From assembly GCF_003352045.1 (NCBI RefSeq), contig NZ_CP025815.1, positions 496,001 to 560,000 of the forward strand: 64,000 bases of DNA, given 5' to 3'. This DNA comes from Sulfitobacter sp. JL08. GTDB lineage: Bacteria; Pseudomonadota; Alphaproteobacteria; Rhodobacterales; Rhodobacteraceae. Under the pieces are notes generated by a model. It did not search any database, was not told where the DNA came from, and saw only the letters and a list, made by a program, of their open reading frames with translations. Made by a program: the position numbers and the translations under genes. Positions 1-8,987 of this stretch are shown here, in pieces (positions within the stretch are counted from its first letter, which is position 1; the number at the start of each line of letters is the position of its first letter).

Positions 1-1331
1 ATGTTGTCCTGCTGGAAGGCCACAAGATGGGCGGCGATTGCCTGAATTACGGCTGCGTACCGTCAAAGGCGCTGATCGCCAGCGGCAAGGCCGCATACGG
101 GCAGGCCCATGCCAGCGCATATGGAGTGGCCGATGTGGTGCCACAAGCCGATTATGCCGCCGCCAAGGATCACGTGGCCGATGTGATCGCCACAATCGCG
201 CCTGTCGACAGCCAGGAGCGGTTCGAAGGTTTCGGCGTGCATGTGATCCGTGAATTCGGGCGCTTCATCTCTCCGACAGAAGTGCAGGCCGGTGACACTG
301 TGATCAGCGCCCGCCGGATCGTGATTGCCACCGGATCATCGCCGCTGGTGCCGCCGATCCCCGGATTGGAGGATGTGCCTTATGAAACCAATGAAACCCT
401 GTTCGATCTGCGTGAAAAACCCGACCATCTGTTGATTGTCGGGGGCGGACCGATCGGGATGGAAATGGCGCAGGCGCATATCCGTCTGGGCAGCAAGGTC
501 ACGGTGATCGAAGGCGACAAGGCGCTGGGCAAGGATGATCCGGAACTGGCTGCCGTCGTGCTGGACAGTCTGCGCGCCGAAGGTGTCGAGATTGCGGAAA
601 ACGCGATGGCCGCACAGGTGCGCAGCACCAAAGGCGCGATCGAGATCGAAGCCAAGGACGGGCGCGTGTTCAAGGGCAGCCATCTGCTGATGGCGGTCGG
701 GCGCAAGGCCAATACCGACCGTCTTGATCTGGAGGTAGCAGGCATCGAAACCACGCGGACGGGCATCAGGGTGGATGACAGCCTGCGCACCACCAACAAG
801 AAGGTCTATGCCATCGGTGACATTGCGGGCGGTCTGCAATTCACCCATGTCGCGGGGTATCACGCCAGCGTGGTGATCCGCTCCATTCTGTTCGGTCTGC
901 CGTCAACGGCGAAAACCGCGCATATTCCGTGGGCCACCTATACTGATCCCGAACTGGCGCAGGTGGGATTGAACGAAGAGCAGGCGCGCGCGCGTCATGG
1001 CAACAAGCTGGAAGTGGTGCGCCATGAATACACCCATAACGACCGCGCCATCGCGGAGCGCAAGACCAACGGCCTGATCAAGCTGATGGTGGTCAAGGGC
1101 CGCCCCGTGGGTGCCAGCATTGTCGGTTATCAGGCGGGCGAGTTGATCAGCTTTTGGGCGCTGGCGCTGGCCAATGATATGAAAATGCGCCAGATCGCGG
1201 CCATGGTTGCGCCCTATCCCACGATTTCCGAAGTGAACAAACGTGTTGCGGGGGCTTACTTTTCCCCCAGACTTTTTGATAATCCTAACGTTAAAAGAGT
1301 GGTGCGGCTGGTGCAGAAATGGCTGCCGTGA
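1..1331 (+). CDS. FAD-dependent pyridine nucleotide-disulfide oxidoreductase (5' end missing)
   Basis: The reading frame is open from the first base, so the N-terminal FAD-binding strand lies before the window. The visible part begins just ahead of the redox-active motif GGDCLNYGCVPSK, which carries the paired cysteines of the lipoamide dehydrogenase / mercuric reductase family. An NAD(P)-binding GGGPIGMEMA motif follows near residue 140 of the visible protein, then the second FAD motif (YAIGDIAGG) and a dimerisation domain. Lipoamide dehydrogenases have a C-terminal His-Pro; here it reads APYPTISE, so Tyr replaces the His. This argues against a true lipoamide dehydrogenase and for a mercuric-reductase-like or general NAD(P)/FAD oxidoreductase. 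The histidine kinase gene starts 16 bp downstream and is probably co-transcribed. The substrate cannot be told from sequence. Confidence 0.9.
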   Translation, partial: VVLLEGHKMGGDCLNYGCVPSKALIASGKAAYGQAHASAYGVADVVPQADYAAAKDHVADVIATIAPVDSQERFEGFGVHVIREFGRFISPTEVQAGDTVISARRIVIATGSSPLVPPIPGLEDVPYETNETLFDLREKPDHLLIVGGGPIGMEMAQAHIRLGSKVTVIEGDKALGKDDPELAAVVLDSLRAEGVEIAENAMAAQVRSTKGAIEIEAKDGRVFKGSHLLMAVGRKANTDRLDLEVAGIETTRTGIRVDDSLRTTNKKVYAIGDIAGGLQFTHVAGYHASVVIRSILFGLPSTAKTAHIPWATYTDPELAQVGLNEEQARARHGNKLEVVRHEYTHNDRAIAERKTNGLIKLMVVKGRPVGASIVGYQAGELISFWALALANDMKMRQIAAMVAPYPTISEVNKRVAGAYFSPRLFDNPNVKRVVRLVQKWLP

Positions 1332-1347
1332 CAGGAATGGTAGGTGC

Positions 1348-2733
1348 ATGTTGAATTCCCTTTCGGGTCGGTTTCTGATCCTGACAACATTGTTTGTGAT
1401 GCTGGCGGAAATCCTGATCTTCGTGCCGTCTGTTGCACGCTTCCGCGAGGATTACCTGATCAACCGGCTGGAACGGGCGCAGATCGCATCGCTGGCGCTG
1501 CTGGCCGATGACATGCTGGAAACCGAACTGGAAGCCGAATTGCTGCGCAACGCCGAAGTGTTCAACGTCGTGCTGCGGCGCGACGAAGCACGCCAGCTTG
1601 TGCTGTCATCGCCATTGCCGCACCCGATTGATGCAACCTTTGACATCCGCGATGCCAGCGCGATGGTGCTGATCCGCGATGCAATGCTGCGGTTTTTCAA
1701 CCCCGCGCCGCAGGTCATACGCGTCATCGGCAGCCCCGTGCGCCAGGCCGGGCTTGAGATCGAAGTGACAATGGACACCGCGCCGCTGCGCGAGGCGATG
1801 ATTGATTACGGTCTGCGTATTCTGCTGTTATCGGCGGTGATTTCGATCTTTACCGCCGTGCTGTTGTTTCTGGCCGTACGCGCCATTCTGGTGAAACCGA
1901 TCAAGGGTGTGATCGGCCATATGCAGCGCTATGCAGATGCGCCCGAAGACGCGCGCCGGATCATCAAACCCTCTGCCGGTGTCACCGAACTGCGCGAGGC
2001 CGAAGATGCACTTTTGACGCTGCAAACCCAGTTGACGCAAGCCCTGAAACAGAAAGAACGACTGGCGCAACTGGGTGGGGCCGTCGCCAAGGTCAGCCAT
2101 GATCTGCGCAACATCCTGACCAGTGCGCAATTGTTCACCGACCGCATCGAAAGCAGTCAGGACCCGACAGTGCGGCGGTTGGCACCCAAACTGGTCGGGT
2201 CGATCACCCGCGCGGTGCATCTGTGTGAAAGCACGCTGGCCTTTGGCAAGGCGGAAGAACCCGGCCCGACCCTGACCATGGTGCCCCTGATCGAAACCGT
2301 TGCAGATGTGATCGACAGCGAACGGCTGGCCATCGGCGATCACGATCTGAGTTTCAGCGAGGATATTCCGCCGCTGATGCAAGTGCGCGCCGATCCTGAG
2401 CAACTGTATCGCATCCTGTCCAATCTGGTGCGCAATGCCCGGCAGGCGATTGTGGCTGCTGGCCAGCCGGGCGAGGTGAACGTTTCCGCGCGCGAAGACA
2501 GTGATCACTGGTGGATCGACATCACGGATACCGGGCCCGGATTGCCGCCCAAAGCCAAGGAACACCTGTTCACGGCCTTTCAGGGCGGCGCGCGCAAGGG
2601 CGGGTCTGGTCTGGGGCTGGCGATTTCAGCCGAGCTTGTCAAAGGCCATGGCGGAACGCTGGACCTGATCCGCACAGGGCCGGACGGCACCGTTTTCTCG
2701 ATCTGTCTGCCCAAAAGTGACGGCACTGTGTAA
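1348..2733 (+). CDS. Membrane sensor histidine kinase
   Basis: A 461-aa two-component sensor kinase. I start at the ATG at 1348, preceded by an AGGAATGGTAGG ribosome site, not further upstream, because the protein then opens with a hydrophobic segment (about residues 9-28). A periplasmic stretch follows, then a second membrane helix (about 150-172) and a HAMP-like linker. The kinase core is complete: H-box KVSHDLRNILTSAQL with the phospho-accepting His, N-box NLVRNARQAI, G1 DTGPGLP and G2 GGSGLGLAIS. No response regulator is adjacent, so its partner is elsewhere. The 16-bp gap to the upstream FAD oxidoreductase suggests one operon. The signal is unknown. Confidence 0.9.
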   Translation: MLNSLSGRFLILTTLFVMLAEILIFVPSVARFREDYLINRLERAQIASLALLADDMLETELEAELLRNAEVFNVVLRRDEARQLVLSSPLPHPIDATFDIRDASAMVLIRDAMLRFFNPAPQVIRVIGSPVRQAGLEIEVTMDTAPLREAMIDYGLRILLLSAVISIFTAVLLFLAVRAILVKPIKGVIGHMQRYADAPEDARRIIKPSAGVTELREAEDALLTLQTQLTQALKQKERLAQLGGAVAKVSHDLRNILTSAQLFTDRIESSQDPTVRRLAPKLVGSITRAVHLCESTLAFGKAEEPGPTLTMVPLIETVADVIDSERLAIGDHDLSFSEDIPPLMQVRADPEQLYRILSNLVRNARQAIVAAGQPGEVNVSAREDSDHWWIDITDTGPGLPPKAKEHLFTAFQGGARKGGSGLGLAISAELVKGHGGTLDLIRTGPDGTVFSICLPKSDGTV

Positions 2734-2787
2734 CGCGCGGTTTTGGGGCTTGCATTCGCCACAGCCAATGTCTAAACCGCGCCCAGT

Positions 2788-2864
2788 GGACCGATAGCTC
2801 AGCTGGATAGAGTACTTGACTACGAATCAAGGGGTCGGGGGTTCGAATCCTCCTCGGTCCGCCA
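2788..2864 (+). tRNA. tRNA-Arg (anticodon ACG)
   Basis: A full cloverleaf of 77 nt including an encoded CCA. Acceptor arm GGACCGA (2788-2794) pairs with TCGGTCC (2854-2860), and G2861 is the discriminator. The anticodon stem CTTGA/TCAAG encloses loop CTACGAA, with ACG at 2822-2824. The T-loop GTTCGAATCC is canonical. The integrase gene begins 150 bp downstream, so the 3' half of this tRNA is the likely attachment site of the accessory region. Confidence 0.97.
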
Positions 2865-3014
2865 CTTCCACATTTCACAGCGTTTCATTCAACTCTATTC
2901 AGCTATAATAATGCTATATTTTCATAGCTTAAACCCACATCTGGCATTTATCTAGCTTTCACTCAGATGTACCCGTATACTTTCATTGAGTGGTATATAT
3001 CGTGGTATTTTTAA
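2865..3014. other. AT-rich presumed left attachment-site flank
   Basis: This 150-bp spacer between the tRNA-Arg 3' end and the integrase start codon is markedly more AT-rich than the flanking core genes and has no coding potential. It is where the attL arm-binding sites and the integrase promoter should lie. I could not find a second copy of the tRNA 3' end (CCTCGGTCCGCCA) in the window, so the other end of the element is not defined. Confidence 0.5.
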
Positions 3015-4181
3015 ATGGCAGCCTTGAACGGCAAACTGACAAAGAGGCTCGTTGAGAATCTTGGCCCCGGTCGGCATGGCGACGGCGCGGGACTGTACTT
3101 GGTCGTTGACCCCTCCGGTGCGCGACGCTGGATTGTGCGGGTGACCGTTAAAGGGCAGAAAAACCGCAAGGGTGCACCGCTAAGGACTGACTTCGGGTTG
3201 GGCGGGGCCGATGTTGTCACACTGAACCAAGCAAGAGAGCGGGCGCTGGAGTATCGGCGCATGGCGAAATCCGGGTTGAACCCGCGTTTCAATGCGCAGC
3301 GTGAAATCCCCACCTTTGAAGAAATCAGCCGTCAGGTGCATATCGACCGTCTGCCCACGTGGAAGAACGCCAAGCATGGCCAGCAGTGGGTGAACACACT
3401 GCGGGACTATGCCTTTCCCAAGATCGGGCGGATGCCGGTGGACAGCATCGACCAGCCGGAGGTGTTGATGTGCCTCGCCCCCATCTGGACACTTAAGCAC
3501 GAAACGGCCAAGCGTCTCGCGCAAAGGATCAAAACGGTGCTGGATGTAGCCAAGTCCAAGGGCTACCGGTCGGGCGAGAACCCGGTGACGGCCATTCGCG
3601 ATGCTCGCGTGCTACCACCGGTGAAAAAGCAGGTGGAGCATCACGACGCGATGCCGTGGCGCGAAGTGCCTGCCTTCTACGCAGATCTGACGACGCGCAG
3701 TGCGATGGCGGCCAAGGCGTTGCAGTTCACCATCCTGACAGCTGCGCGCACGTCCGAAGTGCTGGAGATGACATGGTCCGAGGTCGATTTTGACGCTCGG
3801 CTGTGGACGGTGCCCGCCGCGCGCATGAAAGGCGGTGTAGAGCATCGTGTGCCGCTGACAAATGAAATGCTGGCCATTCTGGAGCCGCTGAAAGCGATGG
3901 CCTCAACTTATGTCTTTGAAGGGCAGAAACGGCACCAGCCGCTCTCCAATATGTCGATGCTGATGTTATTGCGCCGCATGGGCCGGAATGATGTTACGGT
4001 GCACGGGTTCCGCAGTTCCTTCCGCGACTGGGCGGCGGAGGATGCGGGCGCGCCGCGGGAACTGGCGGAGGCCGCACTGGCGCATCAGGTCGGATCGGAT
4101 GTTGAGCGCGCTTATGCACGGTCGGATTTGTTGGACAGAAGGCGGGCGTTGATGGAAAAATGGTCTTTGTGGATACGTTGA
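3015..4181 (+). CDS. Phage/island-type tyrosine recombinase (integrase)
   Basis: A 388-aa site-specific recombinase of the P4-integrase-like class. It has an N-terminal DUF4102-type arm-binding domain (about 1-95), a core-binding SAM-like domain (about 100-200) and a C-terminal catalytic domain. The catalytic set is visible: Arg245 (AARTSEVLE), His330 and Arg333 (HGFRSSFRDWA), His357 (ALAHQVG) and the nucleophile Tyr367 (ERAYARSDLL). The length is normal and the gene looks intact. It reads away from tRNA-Arg, as expected for an element integrated into the tRNA 3' end. A hypothetical cargo gene starts 17 bp downstream. Confidence 0.95.
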   Translation: MAALNGKLTKRLVENLGPGRHGDGAGLYLVVDPSGARRWIVRVTVKGQKNRKGAPLRTDFGLGGADVVTLNQARERALEYRRMAKSGLNPRFNAQREIPTFEEISRQVHIDRLPTWKNAKHGQQWVNTLRDYAFPKIGRMPVDSIDQPEVLMCLAPIWTLKHETAKRLAQRIKTVLDVAKSKGYRSGENPVTAIRDARVLPPVKKQVEHHDAMPWREVPAFYADLTTRSAMAAKALQFTILTAARTSEVLEMTWSEVDFDARLWTVPAARMKGGVEHRVPLTNEMLAILEPLKAMASTYVFEGQKRHQPLSNMSMLMLLRRMGRNDVTVHGFRSSFRDWAAEDAGAPRELAEAALAHQVGSDVERAYARSDLLDRRRALMEKWSLWIR

Positions 4182-4197
4182 GTAAAATGCCTCTAGA

Positions 4198-5166
4198 ATG
4201 AAAGACAAAGATTTTTATACGAAAGCTAACCGCAAAGCTTCGGTAGTCCGAACGGATTTGATGGAATTGCCTGATGGTAGCTTGGGAAGACCTCGCGCAG
4301 AACAATTGTCGAACCTTAGAGATTCGGAATTATTGCGAGCAGTCGCGAATGGGGACATCGTTTGGAGGTTAGCTATTTTCTTCCGTATCGGCTTCGACGA
4401 AGAGCAGTGCTCGAATTGTTGGTTCGCTTCGAAAGAGAGCGCGGAAGCTGCGAAGGCCGAATATACAGTCGGAAGCGAGTATGCCCAAACTGATTTCCTG
4501 AAGTCCACCTCAAATAAATTTGACGCTAGTAATTTGAGCTTGGCCACCGAACTCTCAGTCTATAGGCGAGGAGAACCTCCGTACATTTTGATTTACGAAA
4601 TACTGCAGGGCGCTGGAGTCCAAAACTACCATCAATTAAGCGAAGAGGTTTTGGCGTGGATCGGCGACGACGGTAAACGCGAATTGTCGGAGCGATTTGG
4701 AGAAAATTGGAGTGCCGTCGCGGCTCTCGAGTATTGCGTAAAACAGTTCGATCCGACGTCGTTGGCGACTCTGGCTGCGAGAGTAATAGTCGCCGATTTC
4801 ATCGCGCAAGACAGTTACGATGCTGGCTATGCGTCGCGAGAACTTGAACAAGCGCATGGAGGCGCGGAAAGGATTGCGATGCAATCTCTGGAAGCGCGGA
4901 GAGCCGCTGGAAAAAGTGGTGGCGAAGCATCCCGCAAGCGCCGATTGGCTAACCTTGAAGTGCTGATTGAAGAAATCGAAAAGCTCTCTGGTGCCGTCGG
5001 CTTGATCAGCGAAGACCGTATCGTCGAACAGGCTTTTGAAGCAGCCAAGAATCGCGAGTCCAACATGCCAAAATCAAGAAAAACGCTTGAAGACTATGGA
5101 ACTGAGCTTCGATCAGAAGAACCGTTCAAATCCCGATTTGAAGCGGTCTTCCGTAAAAACGCTTAA
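4198..5166 (+). CDS. Hypothetical island cargo protein
   Basis: A 322-aa protein I do not recognise. It is mostly acidic and helical, with no signal peptide or membrane segment. The C-terminal third (about 225-290) is rich in Arg, Lys and Glu (RRAAGKSGGEASRKRRLANL and beyond) and may form a helical or nucleic-acid-binding region. It follows the integrase by 17 bp on the same strand, so the two may be co-transcribed. GC content is clearly lower and codon use more AT-ending than in the integrase or the core genes, which supports recent transfer. No defence or toxin motif is evident. Confidence 0.7.
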   Translation: MKDKDFYTKANRKASVVRTDLMELPDGSLGRPRAEQLSNLRDSELLRAVANGDIVWRLAIFFRIGFDEEQCSNCWFASKESAEAAKAEYTVGSEYAQTDFLKSTSNKFDASNLSLATELSVYRRGEPPYILIYEILQGAGVQNYHQLSEEVLAWIGDDGKRELSERFGENWSAVAALEYCVKQFDPTSLATLAARVIVADFIAQDSYDAGYASRELEQAHGGAERIAMQSLEARRAAGKSGGEASRKRRLANLEVLIEEIEKLSGAVGLISEDRIVEQAFEAAKNRESNMPKSRKTLEDYGTELRSEEPFKSRFEAVFRKNA

Positions 5167-5273
5167 GCGATTTCCAATTTCTGGAAGACGCTTAAGGCCA
5201 CGATATCGCTTGATGACAGGCGAGTAAATCTGCCCATAATGCAAAGCCATCACACCTAACCCAAGAGGTTCCA

Positions 5274-5444
5274 ATGATGGCAAATATCTTCGACGCAGAC
5301 CGCATCCACTTTCCCGAAGACCCTGAGATGCGGGTGTTTGGTTCCATTGAAAAACTGGCGCAGTGGCGGCACCGCAATGTGGGACCTGCCTTCATCCGCA
5401 TTGGCCGCAGGATCGGCTACCACGGCACCGATCTGAACACTTAG
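5274..5444 (+). CDS. AlpA/MerR-like HTH excisionase, C-terminally clipped
   Basis: A 56-aa reading frame starting ATGATG after an AAGAGG ribosome site. It shows the AlpA/excisionase winged-helix pattern: a hydrophobic helix followed by LAQWRHRNVGPAFIRIGRRI and a YxxxDL ending. In the family the last motif normally continues DLxxWL; here it stops right after DLNT at the junction with truncated rsgA sequence. It is probably the small DNA-binding directionality factor of the integrase at 3015, with its last residues lost in the recombination that fused it to the rsgA fragment. Function is inferred from pattern and location only. Confidence 0.6.
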   Translation: MMANIFDADRIHFPEDPEMRVFGSIEKLAQWRHRNVGPAFIRIGRRIGYHGTDLNT

Positions 5445-6081
5445 CCGCCAGCGTGTTCAGCAGCGTTGATTTTCCCACTCCGGATGATCCCACAAGAGCA
5501 ACGGTCTGTCCGGGTCCGCACCACGGAGTCAGAGCCGTCACTGCTTCGTGCGTTTTCGCGTTTAACGAAACGACATCCAGTCCAGACTGAAGGGCCGCGG
5601 TCTGCTTTTGATAGGGCCCCGCATGAGCCACCTGATCTGCTTTTGTCAGGACAATCACCGGGGTTATTCCGGCTTCATTTGCGAGAGCAAGGTATCGCTC
5701 TAGTCTGGCGGGATTGAAATCGTCATTGCAGGACGTCACGATAAGAATCGTATCTAGGTTTGCAGCGATCAGTTGCCGGGTCCGAGCACCCGCGGTACGA
5801 CGCTGCAGCAGAGTACGTCTTTCCAACCGACGAACTAGCGCGCGGGTTATAGGGTCGACCAGGACCCAGTCCCCAACGGCAAAATTTGTCGTGTTGGTTT
5901 GGGAAGGAAGGCTAAGCTTTACGGAACCTACTTCGGATTCAGCTGTCATTCGGGACCGGTGCACGGTCGCAATGCGCATCCGGGAATATCCGGTCTCGTC
6001 GGGTGTTAATTGGACAGCAAAAAACTCCGACCAGCCGAGAGCGGCCAAAGGCTCTGAATCCTGATTGAGTAAATCCGTCAC
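5445..6081 (-). pseudogene. rsgA: Truncated ribosome small-subunit GTPase RsgA
   Basis: The N-terminal OB-like region and the first half of the circularly permuted GTPase domain are intact: ILIVTSC, the NKxD-equivalent LTKADQ and the P-loop GSSGVGKSTLLNTLA. Right after the P-loop the homology ends (at about 5445), so the switch motifs and C-terminal zinc-binding domain are missing. The frame runs on through unrelated sequence for about 18 codons, to 5392. Normal RsgA is about 300-350 aa; about 210 residues remain. The protein cannot complete its GTPase cycle and is called a pseudogene. Another, complete rsgA may exist elsewhere. Confidence 0.85.
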
Positions 6082-6119
6082 GATTATCTAATGCACACTG
6101 CATCAGATCGACGCAAGCC

Positions 6120-6692
6120 TTAGTGTATCACCAAGCCTTTTAGGTGCTCTAAGCCATCGTCTCCCAGCGTCGGCGCAAGCCGTCCGATAATTCCGTCAAA
6201 TTCGCCATAGCCGTTATCACGTAAGGCATCCCAAATGCGGGATGCCAAAGCTGTTGGATCGAGAACTGCACGGGGGCCAATATCTTCAAACCTCAACGCT
6301 GCAGACCGAAAGACATCGCCGACATCGCCGCGGCTGTCATCCACCCGCTCGTAGACCGACGGTGCTAGCTCGATGAACTGCCACAGCAAATCAAAAGCTT
6401 CTGTCGGCTCTTCAGGTGCGATCTTTTCGGTAATCATGTCCAATTGGGTGTCGAGGTCTTTGATCAGGGATTTGCGCTTGCGCCACCCGGCAAAGCTGGT
6501 CGATTTGCGCAGCGACCCGAGCCGCTTTCGCACATCGCGTGCAAGTTCTTTCGGACCAACATTGTGGCTCAGTTCAAGCCGCAGCCGTCGCTTTATCTCG
6601 GCGCTGCCAGTGCTGACCTCAAGCAACAGGTCGGCCAGACGTTCGGCGCCCAGCGCGGTCAGATTATCCTTGTTGAGGGTCTTTTTCGACAT
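6120..6692 (-). pseudogene. DUF6880-family protein, probably C-terminally truncated
   Basis: A 190-aa frame whose start (MSKKTLNKDNLTALGAERLA) and following KRRLRLELS, WRKRKSLIKDL and DDSRGDVGDVF blocks match what I recall of DUF6880 proteins, which are common in alphaproteobacteria. As I recall the family is about 400 aa. Here homology stops after GDDGLEHLKGLV and a stop codon follows at once, 39 bp before the rsgA start. The gene therefore seems to have been cut and joined to rsgA. Function of the family is unknown to me. If shorter family members exist it could still be intact. Confidence 0.6.
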
Positions 6693-6741
6693 GGAGGCTT
6701 TTTGCCATCGGTCGCAGAGAAAGGAAAGGATAGCTCCGTCA

Positions 6742-6904
6742 CGGGTGTCCGTGGTCTGCGGGCGCGGATGGTGGTGAGGCCGGGCGCTCCCTCAGCAACG
6801 CGCTGACTGTTCTGGAAAGTATCGTTGCAGACGAAACCAACGCACCTGGATTTGACGCTTTGCAGTTTGAAACCCCAACAACGGTGCAAAAGGTCAGACA
6901 GTGA
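6742..6904 (+). other. Possible 3' remnant of an unidentified gene
   Basis: On the plus strand an open stretch without a start codon ends at 6904. Its last 40 or so codons (beginning AGRSLSNALTVLES) have a protein-like composition and normal codon use. This looks like the C-terminus of a gene whose front has been lost, in keeping with the mosaic of fragments around it. I do not recognise the protein. Confidence 0.25.
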
Positions 6905-6909
6905 AGTCT

Positions 6910-7305
6910 TTACGTTTGAGAACAGCCAATTAGAAGCGTTTCCATGGTCGTGTGATGACGTCTTTTCATCAATCGGGATTTCGCGACTTCAAGCTTTAAA
7001 CGCGCGGTCTCCAACTGGAGCATTGCTCTCTCGCGTTGCTTGTACAACCGCCGAACATTGGAGCCCGGGTTCCCTATTATCGCGACGTGGGCTTGGCGAG
7101 TTTCTGGAAACCAACTCATAGCTTTTAAAGTCGAAAGATTCCAAGCATTGTCGGCTACCACGTATTTGCGATATGCTAGTTCAAGGGCTCGACGTCTGGT
7201 TTGCAATTCGACAAGCATATAGTCCCCTCCACGATCTACGATCCACTTAAGTCTAGGGTAAACTCGTGCGGCGTTTGTATCAACTGTTGAGGGCACCGAG
7301 AGCAT
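6910..7305 (-). CDS. Hypothetical protein with C-terminal coiled coil
   Basis: A 131-aa frame of unknown identity. The second half (RRLYKQRERAMLQLETARLK and beyond) is a charged heptad-like stretch typical of a short coiled coil. An internal ATG at 7218 is an alternative start. No signal peptide or membrane helix is seen. It sits in low-GC sequence between gene fragments and may itself be degraded. Confidence 0.4.
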   Translation of the reverse strand: MLSVPSTVDTNAARVYPRLKWIVDRGGDYMLVELQTRRRALELAYRKYVVADNAWNLSTLKAMSWFPETRQAHVAIIGNPGSNVRRLYKQRERAMLQLETARLKLEVAKSRLMKRRHHTTMETLLIGCSQT

Positions 7306-7840
7306 GAAGGCCTGGGTCTACTTATTCTTGAATTGCCTACAAATAGACGGTCAGGATCGTGCTGGACGGGTTAAAATCCGTTTTTGTCCCGCGGAGCAGT
7401 CGTGCGCTGCAGTCTGAATCAAGGCCTGCCAAGAAGATTTAAACATGGGAAGTTTCGTGGGGGAGCATGCGAGCTCAAATCGAATTACTTCGGAAAAATC
7501 GTCATACATGCTACGCAAGCACGCTGCCCCCACACCACTTTAAATTGTGGCAAAACTATGTCTATCCCGTTTTAGGAAACAATCTGTTTTCAAACCGCGA
7601 CTTATAGTGCTGGTTTTCTTCATGTGCTTCGGGGTCAAAGTGAAATCTAGAACGGCTCAAAGTGGCAATACTGGCACTACCGGTTTTCGACACCTCGCCG
7701 CCGAACATCAATCGGCGCAACCAGCCCAAGGCAAATGCACAATTAGACAATTCGAGCAACTTCGATCGTCTTTCTTCGCTGAAGTTGAGAATAGGTCAAC
7801 AGAAATCCGAGAAAACATGCGGAAACGGCGCTCGACCAAG
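7306..7840. other. Gene-poor AT-rich spacer
   Basis: About 535 bp of relatively AT-rich sequence inside the accessory region. Short open frames occur on both strands but none has a convincing ribosome site, domain or codon bias. I see no tRNA, repeat array or IS terminus in it. Confidence 0.5.
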
Positions 7841-8569
7841 TTACTTTCGGAATGCACGAGCAGAAGCGTGCAGTCTCTTCATGTCATCGTCTTGGATGCC
7901 CAATTCGTCTAGATGCATGACCAACGACTGAAGGTAATCGAAATTTGGGCCAAGCCCGCCTTCGGCGACTGCAATCATCCGAGCCGCTTCCTCGACGGTC
8001 AGATGCGGCATATAGCAGCGGTTCGTTCGGTCCATGACGAAGACCAATGCTTCTACTGACCCTTGAGACGTTTCAACTTCGTGAAACACAGGACAGTAAG
8101 CACCGGCAAACATCTCCCTGTGCCACATGAATTTTGTCTCGCGATCCACTAAATCTGCAGCGATCCTGAAGGCAACACCGTCACATTGCCCACCTTGATC
8201 AAGCGCGGCCATAAGCCCGGGCCGATCATGGCTGCCGCGGCCGCCTTCCAGCAGCATACAAAAACTGCGACGCCAGCCTGATAAACCGCCACGCCGGTAT
8301 TCTTCGACATAAACCGCAGGATCCCAGATCAAAGAGCCATAGGCGAAAACCCAAAGATCCCGAGACCATCGTCCCGCTAGGACCGTTTGGCGATTGGCTT
8401 CTCGCGCGTCGTGGTCCATGCGCCATCCCGGTGGCCAACCCTCGGCCTCAGCTTGCTTATCCAGTTCATCGAAATATTCATGCCCGAAACGCATCTCCGA
8501 GGACTCTGGATGGGTGATTAGATCGCGAAGGGCGGGGGTGTGTTGAAAGACATGTTCTGGAAAAGGCAT
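7841..8569 (-). CDS. ChaC-like gamma-glutamylcyclotransferase
   Basis: A 242-aa protein with the fold-defining motif VFAYGSLIWDP (about residues 74-84), followed by GWRRSF and a WHREMFAG segment carrying the probable catalytic Glu. ChaC-type enzymes cleave glutathione to 5-oxoproline and Cys-Gly in the cytoplasm. I chose the ATG at 8569 (MPFPEHVFQH) because family similarity begins there; the frame is open to another ATG at 8644. A good AAGGAG site lies further up at about 8690, but it serves a different frame (a 29-codon leader-like frame from 8681), so the true start is uncertain. It stands alone, flanked by decayed sequence. Confidence 0.85.
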   Translation of the reverse strand: MPFPEHVFQHTPALRDLITHPESSEMRFGHEYFDELDKQAEAEGWPPGWRMDHDAREANRQTVLAGRWSRDLWVFAYGSLIWDPAVYVEEYRRGGLSGWRRSFCMLLEGGRGSHDRPGLMAALDQGGQCDGVAFRIAADLVDRETKFMWHREMFAGAYCPVFHEVETSQGSVEALVFVMDRTNRCYMPHLTVEEAARMIAVAEGGLGPNFDYLQSLVMHLDELGIQDDDMKRLHASARAFRK

Positions 8570-8810
8570 AGAGCAGTCTTGTTGGTTTTCAGCACCGATG
8601 ACCAGAGTAGAATGCGCTGCAGGACACCGTCGCCAAAAAAGCATCAGGAAGCGTGCGGGGTAATCCGTAGATCATCATGTCACAATCTCCTTGTGCATTG
8701 ATCCTGCTGTTTCGTGCATCAGACCCGTCAATGCAACAAATCAGCTGACCCCGCCTGACCGCTCAGATGATGCGTGACAAGAATGCAATCAAGCGAGTAA
8801 GTATGTATTC

Positions 8811-8987
8811 ATGAAACAAATCCCAAAGAAAACGACAGATGATGCCTTAATTCAGGAGTTTCTGAACAAAGGCGGCAAGGTGGACATCGGAAAAACCAAA
8901 CCGCTAAAAGCCGAACTGGGTTTGAGTAACAATGTTTGGAACAACAAGCTGACCAAAGAAGAAAAGTCGGCACGGGATAAGAAGTGA
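8811..8987 (+). CDS. Small basic hypothetical protein
   Basis: A 58-aa Lys-rich frame (MKQIPKKTTDDALIQEFLNK at the start). It has the look of a small helix-turn-helix or DNA-associated protein: an alternating helix, then KPLKAELGLSNNVWNNKL. Composition and an unbroken start-to-stop frame make it plausible, but there is no strong ribosome site and I do not know a family for it. Confidence 0.4.
   Translation: MKQIPKKTTDDALIQEFLNKGGKVDIGKTKPLKAELGLSNNVWNNKLTKEEKSARDKK

Noticed and set aside
7841-8644. Longer start for the ChaC-like gene at 8644
   Set aside because: The extra 25 residues do not resemble the family, and the strong ribosome site nearby serves another frame.
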